A DNA stretch of 64,000 nucleotides from contig CANJPZ010000002.1 of NCBI GenBank assembly GCA_947476325.1, positions 248,001-312,000 of the forward strand. The letters run 5' to 3'. A program made the translations under genes and the position numbers. The notes beneath the pieces were generated by a model. The model was not told the origin of the DNA. It saw only the letters and a list, made by a program, of their open reading frames with translations, and made no database searches. Origin of the DNA: Caulobacteraceae bacterium (GTDB lineage Bacteria > Pseudomonadota > Alphaproteobacteria > Caulobacterales > Caulobacteraceae). Below, piece after piece: positions 1 through 10,424 of the stretch (positions are counted from its first letter, which is position 1; each line of letters opens with the position of its first letter).

Positions 1-652
1 CCCGACCATGCTCTATCTGGCCGAAGACTCGTACGTCGGCGTCAACGAGGCCTTTCACAAGGGCATAACCGACGTCGCCTCGCCGGAATCCCCCGAGACC
101 GAGACCGCATCCCGCGTCGTCGAACTGGCCCGCAGCTATCGTCGCCAGACGATGATCCGAACCGCGCTGGAAAAAGCCCGCTCAACGGGCCTTATGGACG
201 CAACCACGGGCCTGTTTACGCGAGAGCTGTTTGCCGGCCACCTGGGTCGCATGGCCAGCGCCGCGCGGGCCCGCAACCGGCCGCTGTCAGTCTGTGTTCT
301 GCGCATCTCTGACACGGCCGAGGTCAAGGCAGCGCGCGCCGGCGGATGGCTGGACCGGGCCGCGCCCCAGATCGGTTCGATGATCGGACGCCTGGTGCGG
401 GTGGAAGACACCGCCGCACGCCTGGCGCCAGAAGTCTTCGCTCTGGCCCTGCCCGCCACTCAAGGTCATGAAGCCCGTTCCGCAGCCGAGCGGATCGGCG
501 CGGTGATCGGATGCACGGCCTTTGATGCCGGCGACGGCAAACCACCTTTTGTGGTGTCATTCGACGTCGGCATCGCAGCCGTCGAGCCGGGCGAGAATCC
601 CGCCAACGCCCTTGAGCGTGCCGCGGCCAAGTCGCTTCAAAAAACGGGGTAG
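1..652 (+). CDS. Degenerate GGDEF-domain protein, C-terminal part (left edge cut)
   Basis: The frame is open to the left edge, so the 214 residues from the ATG at 8 are probably only the C-terminal part of a larger protein. The first ~55 residues look like the end of a receiver domain plus linker. A GGDEF-like domain follows, opening with DATTGLFTRELF. The GGEEF active-site motif is replaced by APEVF (nt 425-439), so cyclase activity is very unlikely. The inhibitory I-site RVED (nt 398-409) sits exactly five residues upstream, as in PleD-type proteins. The architecture recalls the c-di-GMP effector PopA of Caulobacter, a receiver-GGDEF protein without cyclase activity. The effector role is inferred; the domain call is seen. 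Confidence 0.75.
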   Translation, partial: PTMLYLAEDSYVGVNEAFHKGITDVASPESPETETASRVVELARSYRRQTMIRTALEKARSTGLMDATTGLFTRELFAGHLGRMASAARARNRPLSVCVLRISDTAEVKAARAGGWLDRAAPQIGSMIGRLVRVEDTAARLAPEVFALALPATQGHEARSAAERIGAVIGCTAFDAGDGKPPFVVSFDVGIAAVEPGENPANALERAAAKSLQKTG

Positions 653-655
653 ACC

Positions 656-1210
656 TTGCCTGGCGACAACAGTGGACTGGTTCTGCCGGTTATCTTTCTC
701 CTCATGGCCTTCCGAATCTGGAGCGGCGGTGCGCGGCAGCGGCGGGTCCGCATCGAAACCATGTGGATCTTTCCGCTTCTGTTCGTCTTCCTGATCGGCG
801 CGGGCATTTATTACGACCCGCCGCCCATGACGCCTCTGGTCATCAGCGCCCTGGCCGCCGCGGCCGCGGTCGGCATCGCCATCGGCTGGTTCCGGGGGCG
901 GATGGTGCAGATCACCATCGATCCCGAGACCCACACTTTAACGAGCCAGAATTCGGCCCTGGGCATGCTGATGCTGGCGGGTATCTATCTGCTGAAGTAC
1001 GGCGCCCGCATCCTGCTGTCGGGCCACGCCGGCGCGTGGCACATTACGCCCTCGGCCATAGCGGACGGATTCCTGCTAATGGTGCTGGGCACCATTGTCG
1101 CCCGACGTCTGGAAATTCTGCTGCGCAGCCTTCGCCTTTTGAACAAGGCCCGCGCGGACAAGGCCGCTGGCAAGACAGTCGCGGCCGAGATCACCGAAGA
1201 CCACGCCTAA
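656..1210 (+). CDS. CcdC/DUF1453-like integral membrane protein
   Basis: A 184-residue hydrophobic protein with a probable TTG start three bases after the preceding stop; an ATG at codon 17 is an alternative. Four hydrophobic segments are visible, near residues 6-17, 36-53, 60-77 and 100-120, with a further one near 135-150. A basic stretch (RQRRVR) follows the first, and a soluble loop with an ITIDPETHTL strand lies in the middle. The pattern resembles the DUF1453 (CcdC) family, whose function is poorly defined. It is tightly linked to the GGDEF gene upstream and convergent with mfd. Family assignment is by pattern only. Confidence 0.6.
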   Translation: MPGDNSGLVLPVIFLLMAFRIWSGGARQRRVRIETMWIFPLLFVFLIGAGIYYDPPPMTPLVISALAAAAAVGIAIGWFRGRMVQITIDPETHTLTSQNSALGMLMLAGIYLLKYGARILLSGHAGAWHITPSAIADGFLLMVLGTIVARRLEILLRSLRLLNKARADKAAGKTVAAEITEDHA

Positions 1211-1215
1211 GGGCT

Positions 1216-4200
1216 TCAAACAGCCGGGTTGAGCGCGATCCGCGCCAGGTCGGCCAGGATTCGCTCAGCCGCCTTCAGGCGCGCCTCCGGCGTCTCCCAC
1301 TCGCCGCGCACGACGACCTTCTGGTCAGGCCGCACCTTCCAGATGATGCTGTTCTTCTGGACGTGCTGGACCAGGCCGATCGGATTGGGGAAGGCATCGC
1401 CCCGGAAGGCGATCACCGCGCCCTTGGGGCCGACATCGACCTTGGCGACATTGGCCTGGCGGCACAGGCCCTTGATCGCCACCACCTTGAGCAGGTGATC
1501 GGCTTCCTCGGGCAAGGGCCCGAACCGGTCGATCAGTTCAGCGGCCAGGGCTTCACGGTCTTCCGGACGTTCGGCTTCAGACAGCCGCCGGTAGAGGGCC
1601 AGGCGCACGTTCAGATCGGGGACGTATTCTTCAGGGATCAGCACGGCAACGCCGGTATTGATCAGCGGCGACCAGCCACGATCCGAGACAACTTCGTCCC
1701 CGCCTTTGGCGCGCAGCTCGGCGACCGCGTCTTCCAGCATCTGTTGATAGAGCTCGACCCCAATCTCGCGGATGTGCCCTGACTGCTCGTCGCCCAAAAG
1801 GTTGCCGCCGCCCCGGATGTCCAGATCGTGGCTGGCCAGCTGGAAACCGGCGCCCAGGCTGTCCAGGGATTGCAGAACACGCAAGCGCTTGTCCGCCGAC
1901 AGGGTCAGCTGCTTGTTGGGCGGCGTGGTCAGATAGGCGAAGGCCCGCTGCTTGGCGCGCCCCACCCTGCCCCGCAACTGATACAGCTGGGACAGGCCGA
2001 ACATGTCCGCACGGTGGATGATCATGGTGTTGGCGGTGGGGATATCCAGACCACTCTCGACAATGGTCGTCGACAGCAGCACGTCGTACTGGCCGTCGTA
2101 GAAGGCGCTCATTACGTCTTCCAGCTGGGTGGGCGCCATCTGGCCATGACCGACCACGAACCGCACTTCCGGCACCTGGTCACGCAGGAAGCGCTCGATG
2201 TCGGTCAGGTCCTTGATGCGCGGGACCACGTAATAGGCCTGTCCGCCACGGTACTTCTCGCGCAGCAGGGCCTCGCGGATGGTGACCGGGTCGAATTCCG
2301 AGACATAGGTGCGCACCGCCAGCCGGTCGACCGGCGGGGTAGCGATGATCGACATCTCGCGGATGCCCGACAGCGCCATCTGCAGGGTGCGCGGGATCGG
2401 CGTCGCGGTCAGGGTCAGGACGTGAACCTCCGCGCGCAGGGCCTTCAGAGCTTCCTTGTGGGCGACACCAAAGTGCTGCTCCTCGTCGACGATGACCAAA
2501 CCAAGGTTGGCGAACCCGACCTGCTTCGACAGCACCGCGTGGGTGCCGACCACGATCTCGATCTCGCCCTTTTTGAGATCCTCGCGAGTCTGGGCGGCTT
2601 CCGCAGCCGGCACCAGCCGAGATAGTCGCCGCACCTTGATCGGCCAACCCTGCAGCCGCTCGGTAAAGGTCTTGTAGTGCTGCCGGGCCAGCAAGGTTGT
2701 CGGGCACACAATGGCTACCTGGTGACCGCTCATGGCCACCACAAAGGCGGCGCGCAGGGCGACCTCGGTCTTGCCGAAGCCCACATCGCCGCAGATCAGC
2801 CGGTCCATCGGCCGGCCCGCCGCCAGATCGGCCAGCACATCGCCAATGGCGTTCAGCTGATCGTCGGTCTCTTCGTAGGGGAACCGGGCGCAGAACTCGT
2901 CGTACAGGCCGTGCGGCGGATCGACCTCCTCCGTCGTGCGGGTCGCACGAGCGGCGGCGATGCGGATCAGGCCATCGGCCATCTCGCGCAAGCGTTCCTT
3001 GGCCTTGGCTTTGCGCGCCTGCCAGGCGGCTCCGCCCAGCCGGTCGAGCTGAACGCCCTCGGACTCGGCGCCATAGCGGGTCAAAAGGTCGATGTTCTCG
3101 ACCGGCAGATAGAGTTTGGAATCCCCCGCGTAGTGGATTTCGAGGCAATCGTGCGGCGCCTGCTGAACCTCAAGGGTCTTGAGGCCCTCATAACGTCCGA
3201 TGCCATGGTCGATGTGCACCACCAGATCACCGGGCGAAAGCGATGAGGCCTCAGCCAGAAAGTTGGCGGCGCGGCGTTTCTTCTTGGGCCGGGCCAGCCG
3301 GTCGCCCAGGATGTCGGTCTCTGAAATAACCGCCAGATTGTCGGTCTCAAACCCGTGCTCGAGCGGCAACACCGCCCGCAGCGGCCGCTTCGGGTCAGCC
3401 GCCTTGGCGGCCTGCCAATAGGGCGACAGCGATATGTGGTTCAGTCCGTGGTCGCCCAGCATGGTGGCTAGCCGCTCGGACGAGCCCTCGCTCCACGACG
3501 CAAACACAACCCGCTTGCCTGAAGCGGTCAGGGTATTGGCGTGAACAGCGGTGGCTTCGAACAGATTGACGCTGTCCTGGGCGCGTTCGGCGGTGAACTG
3601 GCGGCCCATGTGGGCGCCCATGTCGATTACGCCCGCGCCATCCTTCTTGAAGGGCGAAAAGCGCCGATTGGCGAACTCCGCCAACCGAAGTTCAAAAGCC
3701 TCGGCCGTTAAATAGAGGTGGTCCGGCGACAGGGCCCGATAGTGGGACGACCGCTCGGTGTCGCTTCGCGCATCGAAGGCATCAGCGATCATCGTCAGAC
3801 GCTCATCGCGCGCCTCGGCGGCGAGGTGATCGACGGCGATCAGGCTGTTGTCAGGCAGATAGTCGAACAGGGTCTCCAGCCGCTCGTAGAGCAGCGGCAG
3901 ATAGTGCTCCAGGCCCTGACGGCGCTGTCCGGCGGAGACGGCCTCATAGAGCGCATCGTCGCCGGGCGCGCCGAACGCCGACAGATAGCCGGTGCGGAAC
4001 CGCGAGATGGTTTCCTTGTCGAGCAGGGCCTCCGAGACCGGCAACAGGTCGACCGCCTGCAACTGCCGTGTCGATCGCTGGGTGATCGGATCGAACGAGC
4101 GGATCGACTCCAGGGTGTCGCCGAACAGATCAAGCCGCACTGGCTCTTCTCCGCCCGGCGGGAAGACATCGATGACGCCGCCGCGAATAGCGAACTCGCC

Positions 4201-4686
4201 CCGGTCCGAAACCGTCGAGGCGCGGGAATAGCCGTTGACTGCGAAATAGCGCTCCAGATCGGCCATCACCACGTCCTGGCCGGGACGGGCGCTATAGCCT
4301 GCTGTCGCCAGAACATCGCGCGGCGGCAGCTTCTGGATCAGCGAATTGACCGGCGTAACCAGAAGGCGCGGCCTGGCGTCCAGCCCTCGCGCCAGCCGGT
4401 CCAGCACCGCCATGCGCTGGGCCGAGACGACACCCGACGGGCTGATGCGATCATAGGGCAGGCAGTCCCACGAGGGCAGGAACAGGATCTCGACCTCGGG
4501 CGCAAAGAACGCCATGGCGCCGATGAAGGCCTGGGCGCGTGAGCCATCACGAGCGACAAAAACCGACAGGCCGCCGCGAGCCCTCGCAATGTCAGCCATG
4601 ACCAGGGCGTCAAAGCCCTCGGGCGCACTGGCCAGATCGAGCCGGCCGGGCATCTCGGCGACGCGTTTGAGGTCTGCCTTGTCCAT
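1216..4686 (-). CDS. mfd: Transcription-repair coupling factor Mfd
   Basis: A 1156-residue Mfd of full family length. It removes RNA polymerase stalled at DNA lesions and recruits UvrA for strand-specific excision repair. The order is a UvrB-like N-terminal module, a CarD-like RNA polymerase interaction domain ([19 protein letters not shown]), a RecG-like SF2 translocase and a C-terminal TRCF domain. Walker A GDVGFGKT begins near residue 633, the DEEQ box near 734, and motif III reads [10 protein letters not shown]. It starts three bases after the sdhE stop, so the two genes are co-transcribed. It nearly abuts the convergent membrane-protein gene. No key motif is missing. Confidence 0.97.
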   Translation of the reverse strand: MDKADLKRVAEMPGRLDLASAPEGFDALVMADIARARGGLSVFVARDGSRAQAFIGAMAFFAPEVEILFLPSWDCLPYDRISPSGVVSAQRMAVLDRLARGLDARPRLLVTPVNSLIQKLPPRDVLATAGYSARPGQDVVMADLERYFAVNGYSRASTVSDRGEFAIRGGVIDVFPPGGEEPVRLDLFGDTLESIRSFDPITQRSTRQLQAVDLLPVSEALLDKETISRFRTGYLSAFGAPGDDALYEAVSAGQRRQGLEHYLPLLYERLETLFDYLPDNSLIAVDHLAAEARDERLTMIADAFDARSDTERSSHYRALSPDHLYLTAEAFELRLAEFANRRFSPFKKDGAGVIDMGAHMGRQFTAERAQDSVNLFEATAVHANTLTASGKRVVFASWSEGSSERLATMLGDHGLNHISLSPYWQAAKAADPKRPLRAVLPLEHGFETDNLAVISETDILGDRLARPKKKRRAANFLAEASSLSPGDLVVHIDHGIGRYEGLKTLEVQQAPHDCLEIHYAGDSKLYLPVENIDLLTRYGAESEGVQLDRLGGAAWQARKAKAKERLREMADGLIRIAAARATRTTEEVDPPHGLYDEFCARFPYEETDDQLNAIGDVLADLAAGRPMDRLICGDVGFGKTEVALRAAFVVAMSGHQVAIVCPTTLLARQHYKTFTERLQGWPIKVRRLSRLVPAAEAAQTREDLKKGEIEIVVGTHAVLSKQVGFANLGLVIVDEEQHFGVAHKEALKALRAEVHVLTLTATPIPRTLQMALSGIREMSIIATPPVDRLAVRTYVSEFDPVTIREALLREKYRGGQAYYVVPRIKDLTDIERFLRDQVPEVRFVVGHGQMAPTQLEDVMSAFYDGQYDVLLSTTIVESGLDIPTANTMIIHRADMFGLSQLYQLRGRVGRAKQRAFAYLTTPPNKQLTLSADKRLRVLQSLDSLGAGFQLASHDLDIRGGGNLLGDEQSGHIREIGVELYQQMLEDAVAELRAKGGDEVVSDRGWSPLINTGVAVLIPEEYVPDLNVRLALYRRLSEAERPEDREALAAELIDRFGPLPEEADHLLKVVAIKGLCRQANVAKVDVGPKGAVIAFRGDAFPNPIGLVQHVQKNSIIWKVRPDQKVVVRGEWETPEARLKAAERILADLARIALNPAV

Positions 4687-4689
4687 GCC

Positions 4690-4974
4690 TCAGGACCCGG
4701 AGATGTCGCCGGAGGCGACCGGCAAGGCGCGCTGAAACTCCTTCAGCATGTCCAGGATCGGCGTGTCGAACCGGGCCGGCGGCGGCGACTTGCCGGCGAT
4801 CCAGGCGAAGATGTCGTGGTCGTCCTCGGCCAGCAAGGCTTCGTAGGTGTCGAGCTCGGCGGGCGTGAAACTGCGGACATGCAGGTCCGTAAACGGCCCC
4901 AGAATGAGATCCGCTTCCCGAAATCCGCGCCGCCAGGCCCGGAACACAATCCGCCCTATTCGCGTCTCGTCCAT
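4690..4974 (-). CDS. sdhE: FAD assembly factor SdhE
   Basis: A 94-residue protein of the SdhE/YgfY (DUF339, Sdh5) family, which promotes covalent flavinylation of the SdhA subunit of succinate dehydrogenase. The diagnostic RGFREADLILGPF stretch near residues 16-28 contains the conserved RG..E core. A helical acidic segment (LLAEDDHDIFAWIAG) follows. The ATG at 4974 is the only start placing the family's N-terminus correctly. It is the first gene of an sdhE-mfd unit with a 3-nt gap; the pairing looks positional rather than functional. Confidence 0.92.
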   Translation of the reverse strand: MDETRIGRIVFRAWRRGFREADLILGPFTDLHVRSFTPAELDTYEALLAEDDHDIFAWIAGKSPPPARFDTPILDMLKEFQRALPVASGDISGS

Positions 4975-5018
4975 CAAGGGGCCGGGGTATAGGCCGTGGG
5001 GCGACGGGACGCCAGCCG

Positions 5019-5573
5019 TTAAACCGGCCAGAACGGGATCAACATCGGTGTGCGGGCGGCGTAGGCGTCGTAGTCCGCCTCGCCCAGTTCGGCGCGCAGG
5101 AACCGCTCTTCCAGCCGCGCCTTGATCCAGAACGAGAGGGTCCAGAGCGCGGCGCCCAGAAAGCTGATCGGATCCAGCTTGAGCGCGGCCAGGGCGAACC
5201 CTGACACTATCAGCCCTGTGTAGATGGGATGGCGAACCAGCCGGTAGGGTCCAGTGTCGACTACATGGTGGCCTTCCCGGGTCATGACGGTTCCCGACCA
5301 GAGGGACCCGAGGTGTAGGCGCGCCCACCAGCAGAACGCAAATCCCGCCGCCATGGCGCCGATCAGCAACCCGTCCAGCGGCCAGGGCGCGGCGATGCCT
5401 GGATTGGTGCTGGCCATCAACATGCCAAACCCGATGAGGAAGATGACGGTATAGAGTGTCTGGGCGCCAAACTGCGGCCGGCTGGCCGTCCGCCGCGTCC
5501 AGGCCGCGGCCAGGAGCCACGAGAGCCAGAACAGACCCGCAAGACCGTAAGCTGTTTGTACAGAAGCCGGCAC
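5019..5573 (-). CDS. Isoprenylcysteine carboxyl methyltransferase-like membrane protein
   Basis: A 184-residue integral membrane protein of the ICMT/PEMT-like methyltransferase family, with about four hydrophobic segments. The SAM-binding signature is at residues ~105-125: GPYRLVRHPIYTGLI, with the typical R-x-x-R-H-P-x-Y core, and the usual basic and acidic tail KARLEERFL follows. I chose the GTG at 5573 because a GCGGAGGA ribosome-binding site lies seven bases upstream; the frame runs much further but as a shadow of recG. In bacteria these proteins methylate diverse small molecules or lipids, and the substrate cannot be read here. It is divergent from recG with only ~80 bases between. Confidence 0.85.
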   Translation of the reverse strand: MPASVQTAYGLAGLFWLSWLLAAAWTRRTASRPQFGAQTLYTVIFLIGFGMLMASTNPGIAAPWPLDGLLIGAMAAGFAFCWWARLHLGSLWSGTVMTREGHHVVDTGPYRLVRHPIYTGLIVSGFALAALKLDPISFLGAALWTLSFWIKARLEERFLRAELGEADYDAYAARTPMLIPFWPV

Positions 5574-5651
5574 GCGAGCATCCTCCGCTTCCAACCCTAG
5601 GCGCCGCACAAACCATCGGCAAGGCGCCGCAAGCCGCGCTAAGGTTGCGAC

Positions 5652-7727
5652 ATGCGGCCGGAGATTCTCTTCCCCCTGTTTGCGCCGGCGACCTCGCTGA
5701 AAGGCGTGGGGCCGAAGCTCGCGCCGCTGGTCGAAAAGCTGGCTGGCCCGCTGGTGCGCGATGTGGCCTTCACCTTGCCGCAGGGTCTGGTTCACCGGCG
5801 GCGCACGACTTGCGCAGCGGCGGTGGACGGCGAGGTGCAGACCTTTGTCATCCATGTCCACGAACACCAGAAGCCAAGACGCGAAGGCCTGCCCTACCGG
5901 ATCCGCGTCGCCGACGAGACTGGATTTCTGTTCCTGATTTTTTTCAAGGTGTTTGGAGACCATCTGCTGCGATCCCACCCGGTCGGCAGCGCTCGGGCGG
6001 TGAGCGGCAAGGTCGAACGGTTCCGCGAGGTGGAGTTGCAGATGACCCACCCGGATTATCTGATCGACGCCAAACTTGTGGACGAGATCCCCGCCGTCGA
6101 GACGGTCTATCCGGCGACTGCGGGACTGCCGTCGCGCACGGTGCGCAAGCTGGCGCTGGAGGCGGTCGAGCGCGCCCTGTCCTTGCCCGAATGGATCGAT
6201 CCGGCGTGGAAAGCGCGCCAGCGCTGGCCCGACTGGCGCGAGGCGCTGATCGCCGCTCACCACCCGCAGAGTGAGCTTGATCTGGCGCCGCAGTCGATCA
6301 GCCGCCGGCGGCTTGGGTACGATGAACTGCTGGCCCACCAGCTGGCTCTGGCCCGGCGCAAGGCGGCGTTCAAGAAGGGCGATGCGCCGGCGATCCCCGT
6401 CAGCGGGTTGGCTGACCAGCTTGAGGCCGCCCTGCCCTTCAAACTGACAGGCGCGCAAGTCCGGTCCTTGGCCGAGATCCGCGGCGACCTGGCGTCGGGC
6501 AAGCGCATGAGCCGGCTGCTGCAGGGGGATGTCGGGTCGGGCAAGACGGTGGTGGCCATGCTGGCGGCGGCCGATGTGGCGGCGGCCGGCGGACAGTCGG
6601 TGATCATGGCGCCGACGGAGATCCTGGCCCGCCAGCATTTCGAGACCATCACTGCGCCGCTGGAGGCGATCGGTGTTGAGACTGTGCTGCTGACCGGTCG
6701 CGACAAGGGATCGGCGCGGGCGGAGAAGCTGCGCGGGATTGCCTCGGGCGAGGCAGGCGTGATCGTCGGCACCCATGCGCTGTTCCAGGACGACGTGGCG
6801 TTCAAAGCCTTGACCCTGGCGGTGATCGACGAGCAGCACCGGTTCGGGGTCAATGAGCGCAAGCGGCTGCAGGCCAAAGGCGAGGCCGCCCACCTGCTGG
6901 CCATGTCGGCGACGCCCATTCCGCGCACCCTTGAACTGACGGTCTATGGCGATCTGGATGTCTCCAGGCTGGAGGAAAAGCCTCCGGGCCGCACGCCTGT
7001 TGCCACAAGGGCCGTGCCGACCGGGCGGATGGACGAGATCGTCGAGCGGCTGCGCCAGGTCACAGCCGCCGGCGCCCAGGCGTTCTGGGTCTGCCCGCTG
7101 GTGTCCGATTCCGACCTCAGCGATCTGGCGGCGGCCGAGAGCCGGGCGGCCCATCTGCGCCAGGCCATCGGCCCCTCCGTCGGTCTGGTCCACGGCCAGA
7201 TGGCGGCGGCCGACAAGGACCAGGTCATGGCCGACTTTGCCGACGGCAAGGTCTCGGTGCTGGTGGCCACCACCGTGGTCGAGGTGGGGGTCAATGTGCC
7301 CAACGCCTCGATCATGGTCATCGAGCACGCCGACCGCTTTGGCCTGGCCCAGCTCCACCAGCTGCGCGGCCGGGTTGGCCGCGGCGCCCGCGAGAGCGCC
7401 TGTGTGCTGCTCTATGACCCGCCGCTGTCCAAGACCGGCGAGGCGCGGCTCAACATCCTTCGCGAGACCGACGACGGGTTCCTGATCGCCGAGCGGGACC
7501 TGGAACTGCGGGGCGGCGGCGATCCGCTGGGTTTGAAACAGAGCGGCTTTCCGGCCTATCGCCTGGCCGATCCGGTGGCCCACCGCGACCTGATCGCCCC
7601 GGCGGCGGACGAGGCCCGGCTGATCCTGGCGCGGGACCCTGACCTGACCAGCGAGCTGGGCCGCAAGGTCCGTGTGCTGATCGAGCTGTTCGACTGGCGG
7701 CCTACCGGCGCGGCGGATGCGGGTTAA
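5652..7727 (+). CDS. recG: ATP-dependent DNA helicase RecG
   Basis: A 691-residue RecG, full length. It remodels stalled replication forks and Holliday junctions by double-strand DNA translocation. An N-terminal wedge/OB region (~60-150) precedes the SF2 helicase core, with Walker A GDVGSGKT at ~292, the DEQH box at ~393 (VIDEQHRFG) and motif [13 protein letters not shown]. The C-terminal part carries [12 protein letters not shown] (motif VI) and the TRG-like ERDLELRGGGDPLG segment. The ATG at 5652 matches the family N-terminus. The last 26 bases overlap the convergent DUF3089 gene. Confidence 0.97.
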   Translation: MRPEILFPLFAPATSLKGVGPKLAPLVEKLAGPLVRDVAFTLPQGLVHRRRTTCAAAVDGEVQTFVIHVHEHQKPRREGLPYRIRVADETGFLFLIFFKVFGDHLLRSHPVGSARAVSGKVERFREVELQMTHPDYLIDAKLVDEIPAVETVYPATAGLPSRTVRKLALEAVERALSLPEWIDPAWKARQRWPDWREALIAAHHPQSELDLAPQSISRRRLGYDELLAHQLALARRKAAFKKGDAPAIPVSGLADQLEAALPFKLTGAQVRSLAEIRGDLASGKRMSRLLQGDVGSGKTVVAMLAAADVAAAGGQSVIMAPTEILARQHFETITAPLEAIGVETVLLTGRDKGSARAEKLRGIASGEAGVIVGTHALFQDDVAFKALTLAVIDEQHRFGVNERKRLQAKGEAAHLLAMSATPIPRTLELTVYGDLDVSRLEEKPPGRTPVATRAVPTGRMDEIVERLRQVTAAGAQAFWVCPLVSDSDLSDLAAAESRAAHLRQAIGPSVGLVHGQMAAADKDQVMADFADGKVSVLVATTVVEVGVNVPNASIMVIEHADRFGLAQLHQLRGRVGRGARESACVLLYDPPLSKTGEARLNILRETDDGFLIAERDLELRGGGDPLGLKQSGFPAYRLADPVAHRDLIAPAADEARLILARDPDLTSELGRKVRVLIELFDWRPTGAADAG

Positions 7728-8880
7728 GGTCCTCCCTGGTAATTGACAGGGCCGCGACCCGGGCTTTCGCGTCGGCGGTGAGGTCGGCATAGAACCAGTT
7801 GTAGGGGCGAACGCGGACACTGTCGGCCCAGTTGGCGCGGCCGCGCAGCGACGGCGAACGGGGCCGGGTCACCTGCAGGATGCCGTCGACACACTGGGCG
7901 CCGACCTGGTGAGACTGGATGCCCGGCTGATCGCCCCAGTCTAGACCTGAGGCATTGGCGGCGCCGAGATTGTGGTCCGTGGTCGCCGGCTCGCTGGTCG
8001 TGGCGCCCAGCAGGGGGTTCACGCAGAGTAACGGCGCCTCGGCCAGGCGAACCAGCCGGCCGCTCTGCCACTGTGCGGCGTGGTGGCGCAACTGGTCGTG
8101 CAGCAGACCATCTTCAGAGCCGATATTGGCGCGATAGCCGACGACACAGTGGGCCTGATCGCGGCCCTGGCAGGCCGGAAGAATCGAGTCCGGCGCGTGG
8201 CCGGCGGCGGGCTCAAGCGTCTCGAGCAGATACAGGGCGACGAACCGCCCGCGGTACTCGGGGTGCTCGGTCAGGGTCTCCAGCGCCAGCCGGTTGGCCA
8301 GCAGCGCGCCCTGCTCGACCCCGACGATGATAAAGGGGCGGTCGCCTGCATAGTCCGTCAGGTAGCGGGCGAAGGCGGCCTTGATGTCTTCAAAGGCAAA
8401 GGCGCGGGCGTCGCGGGCGTCTTCGCGCAGGGTGATCTGGGTATAGAGGCTGGCCTGGCGATAGCGCGGCGCAAAGACCCGGCCGACCTGGGCGAAGGGG
8501 CCGGCATAGTTGGGGATCATAAGACGGTTCAGCAGCTCAACCGCGTTGGGGTCATCGATCGGGCCGTTCCAGTTGCGACCCTCGAAAGTGGTCGGGTGCA
8601 CAAAGAAGACGTCGACCACGGAAGTCTCGGTGCCCGGCCTGGGTAGCAGGGCCCATGAAGCGGGCCTGGCGTAGTCGGGGGCCGGGGGCGGGGTCCAGGT
8701 CTGGAACGGCACGGCCGGATCCATCAGGGCCTCGCGGATGGCGCCCCACCAGACCAGGGTCGAGGCGCCCACGACCACGGCGACGGCGAAGACGATCAGG
8801 CAGAACCAGTGGGCCAGACGCATCCGCTTCGGCTTGAGCGCCGCGACCTTGCGAAGGATTGCGCCAAGTCCCATCGGCAT
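7702..8880 (-). CDS. DUF3089 alpha/beta-hydrolase-like protein lacking nucleophile serine
   Basis: A 392-residue protein with an N-terminal membrane anchor (~residues 24-45, HWFCLIVFAVAVVVGAS) and an outer domain matching DUF3089, an alpha/beta-hydrolase-fold family. FFVHPTTF, the RVFAPRYRQAS segment and the C-terminal NWFYADL are characteristic. The nucleophile elbow, normally G-H-S-Q-G, reads G-V-E-Q-G (nt 8305-8322), so the serine is replaced by Glu189. The protein may therefore not be a hydrolase. It is the last gene of a paiB-like/kdsA/DUF3089 operon, starting 4 bases after the kdsA stop, and overlaps recG convergently by 26 bases. Confidence 0.8.
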   Translation of the reverse strand: MPMGLGAILRKVAALKPKRMRLAHWFCLIVFAVAVVVGASTLVWWGAIREALMDPAVPFQTWTPPPAPDYARPASWALLPRPGTETSVVDVFFVHPTTFEGRNWNGPIDDPNAVELLNRLMIPNYAGPFAQVGRVFAPRYRQASLYTQITLREDARDARAFAFEDIKAAFARYLTDYAGDRPFIIVGVEQGALLANRLALETLTEHPEYRGRFVALYLLETLEPAAGHAPDSILPACQGRDQAHCVVGYRANIGSEDGLLHDQLRHHAAQWQSGRLVRLAEAPLLCVNPLLGATTSEPATTDHNLGAANASGLDWGDQPGIQSHQVGAQCVDGILQVTRPRSPSLRGRANWADSVRVRPYNWFYADLTADAKARVAALSITREDLNPHPPRR

Positions 8881-8884
8881 TCGC

Positions 8885-9742
8885 TCAGCCCGCCACCCGC
8901 CGCTTGGCCAGGGCGTCGTACTCGAGCAATTCGGCGACGAGGGCCTCGAACTGACTCATCGGCACCATGTTGGGCCCGTCAGACGGGGCGTGGTCCGGGT
9001 CGGGGTGGGTTTCCATGAACACGCAGGCCACGCCCACCGCCACGGCGGCGCGGGCCAGAACCGGCACAAACTCGCGCTGGCCGCCCGAAGTCGTCCCCTG
9101 CCCGCCCGGTTGCTGGACCGAATGGGTGACGTCGAACACCACGGGACAGCCGATTTCGGCCAGGATCGGCAAGGCGCGCATGTCGGAGACCAGGGTGTTG
9201 TAACCAAAGCTGGCCCCGCGCTCACAGACCAGGACGTTGGGGTTGCCGGTCGAGGTGATCTTGGCGGCGACGTTCTTCATGTCCCAGGGCGCGAGGAACT
9301 GGCCCTTCTTGACGTTGACCGCCTTGCCGGTGCGGCCGGCGGCCAGCAGCAGATCGGTCTGGCGGCAGAGGAAAGCCGGGATCTGCAGTATGTCGACAAC
9401 GCTGGCGGCATGGGCGCACTGGTCGATCTCGTGGACGTCGGTGATCACCGGCAGGCCGACGCTCTCGCGGATCTCGGCGAAGATCGGCAGGGCGTCCATC
9501 AGGCCTATTCCGCGCTGGGTCGAGACCGAGGTGCGGTTGGCCTTGTCGAAGCTGGTTTTGTAAATCAGGCCTATCTTCAGCCGGTCGGCGATCTCCTTGA
9601 GCGCGTGGGCGGTCTCCAGCGCATGCTGACGGCTTTCCAACTGGCAAGGACCGGCGATGATCGACAGGCGCAAGGCGTTGCCGATGCGGACGGGCTCGGC
9701 GCCGGGAGCCGATACGGTGACAATGGCGTTGGGCTGGGTCAT
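8885..9742 (-). CDS. kdsA: 3-deoxy-8-phosphooctulonate synthase KdsA
   Basis: A 285-residue KDO-8-phosphate synthase. It condenses phosphoenolpyruvate with arabinose-5-phosphate to make KDO-8-P for the inner core of lipopolysaccharide, in the cytosol. The (beta/alpha)8 barrel signatures include [14 protein letters not shown] near residue 30, [12 protein letters not shown] near 60 and [17 protein letters not shown] near 175. The conserved [12 protein letters not shown] stretch is also present. Length is normal. It sits between a PaiB-like gene (8-nt gap) and the DUF3089 gene (4-nt gap), so all three are one transcript. Confidence 0.96.
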   Translation of the reverse strand: MTQPNAIVTVSAPGAEPVRIGNALRLSIIAGPCQLESRQHALETAHALKEIADRLKIGLIYKTSFDKANRTSVSTQRGIGLMDALPIFAEIRESVGLPVITDVHEIDQCAHAASVVDILQIPAFLCRQTDLLLAAGRTGKAVNVKKGQFLAPWDMKNVAAKITSTGNPNVLVCERGASFGYNTLVSDMRALPILAEIGCPVVFDVTHSVQQPGGQGTTSGGQREFVPVLARAAVAVGVACVFMETHPDPDHAPSDGPNMVPMSQFEALVAELLEYDALAKRRVAG

Positions 9743-9750
9743 GGGTTTTC

Positions 9751-10380
9751 TTAGCCGCCGTCGCCGGTTTGCGCCATCACTTGCGCCATCGCCCGATCGG
9801 CAGGATCAGCGCTGGACGACAGGCCCGCGATGACCCCTTGCCGGTCCGCCTCGGCCCGGTTCTGCGAGAGTTTGCGTTTGGCCTCGATGCGGTCGATCGA
9901 AAGCTCGACGCCGACAAGGGCCGCCATCATGCGCGCCAGGTAGTTTTCGGGCGCATCGGCCATGGCCCAGGGCTGTTCCCTGCCCGCTTCGAACCGGTCG
10001 ACCAGCCGGGCCAGATGCGAGGCCAGCCATTCTGGTTCGGGGTGGAATGTCAGGCGCCCATAGACGTGGACAGCCTCGTAGTTCCAGGTCGGCACCACCC
10101 GGCCATGTTCGGCTTTCGAGGGGTACCAGGACGGCGAGATATAGGCGTCCAAACCCTGATAGATGACCATCGCCTGACCATCGCCGGCCCTTTGCCAGTG
10201 GGGATTGTCGCGCGGAACGTGGCCGCTGAGGGTTTGCCGGCCGGCATCGAACACGAAGGGCATATGGGTGGCGAACAGCCCGTCGGCACCGTGGGTGACT
10301 AGACAGCCGAGCCGTCCTGCGGCCAGCATAGCCCTGGCCTCGGCGGCATCACTTACGTTGAAGGCGTCGTGGAGATACAT
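9751..10380 (-). CDS. PaiB-family FMN-binding protein
   Basis: A 209-residue member of the PaiB/FMN-binding split-barrel family, annotated in Bacillus as a negative transcriptional regulator of sporulation and protease genes. Typical elements are [19 protein letters not shown] and the [10 protein letters not shown]...[13 protein letters not shown] core near residues 85-115. The C-terminal [21 protein letters not shown] motif is also typical of the family. The start is the ATG at 10380; upstream in-frame sequence does not match the family. It heads the operon running into kdsA. The true ligand and target are unknown. Confidence 0.88.
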   Translation of the reverse strand: MYLHDAFNVSDAAEARAMLAAGRLGCLVTHGADGLFATHMPFVFDAGRQTLSGHVPRDNPHWQRAGDGQAMVIYQGLDAYISPSWYPSKAEHGRVVPTWNYEAVHVYGRLTFHPEPEWLASHLARLVDRFEAGREQPWAMADAPENYLARMMAALVGVELSIDRIEAKRKLSQNRAEADRQGVIAGLSSSADPADRAMAQVMAQTGDGG

Positions 10381-10424
10381 GCGGCCTCGATAGCAGGGGT
10401 TCGAGCCAGGCCTCCGGCCGCGGC

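Noticed and set aside
5019..7820. A 933-codon minus-strand open frame
   Set aside because: Only its last 184 codons are a real ICMT-like gene starting at 5573; the rest is the antisense shadow of recG in GC-rich DNA, with no family resemblance.
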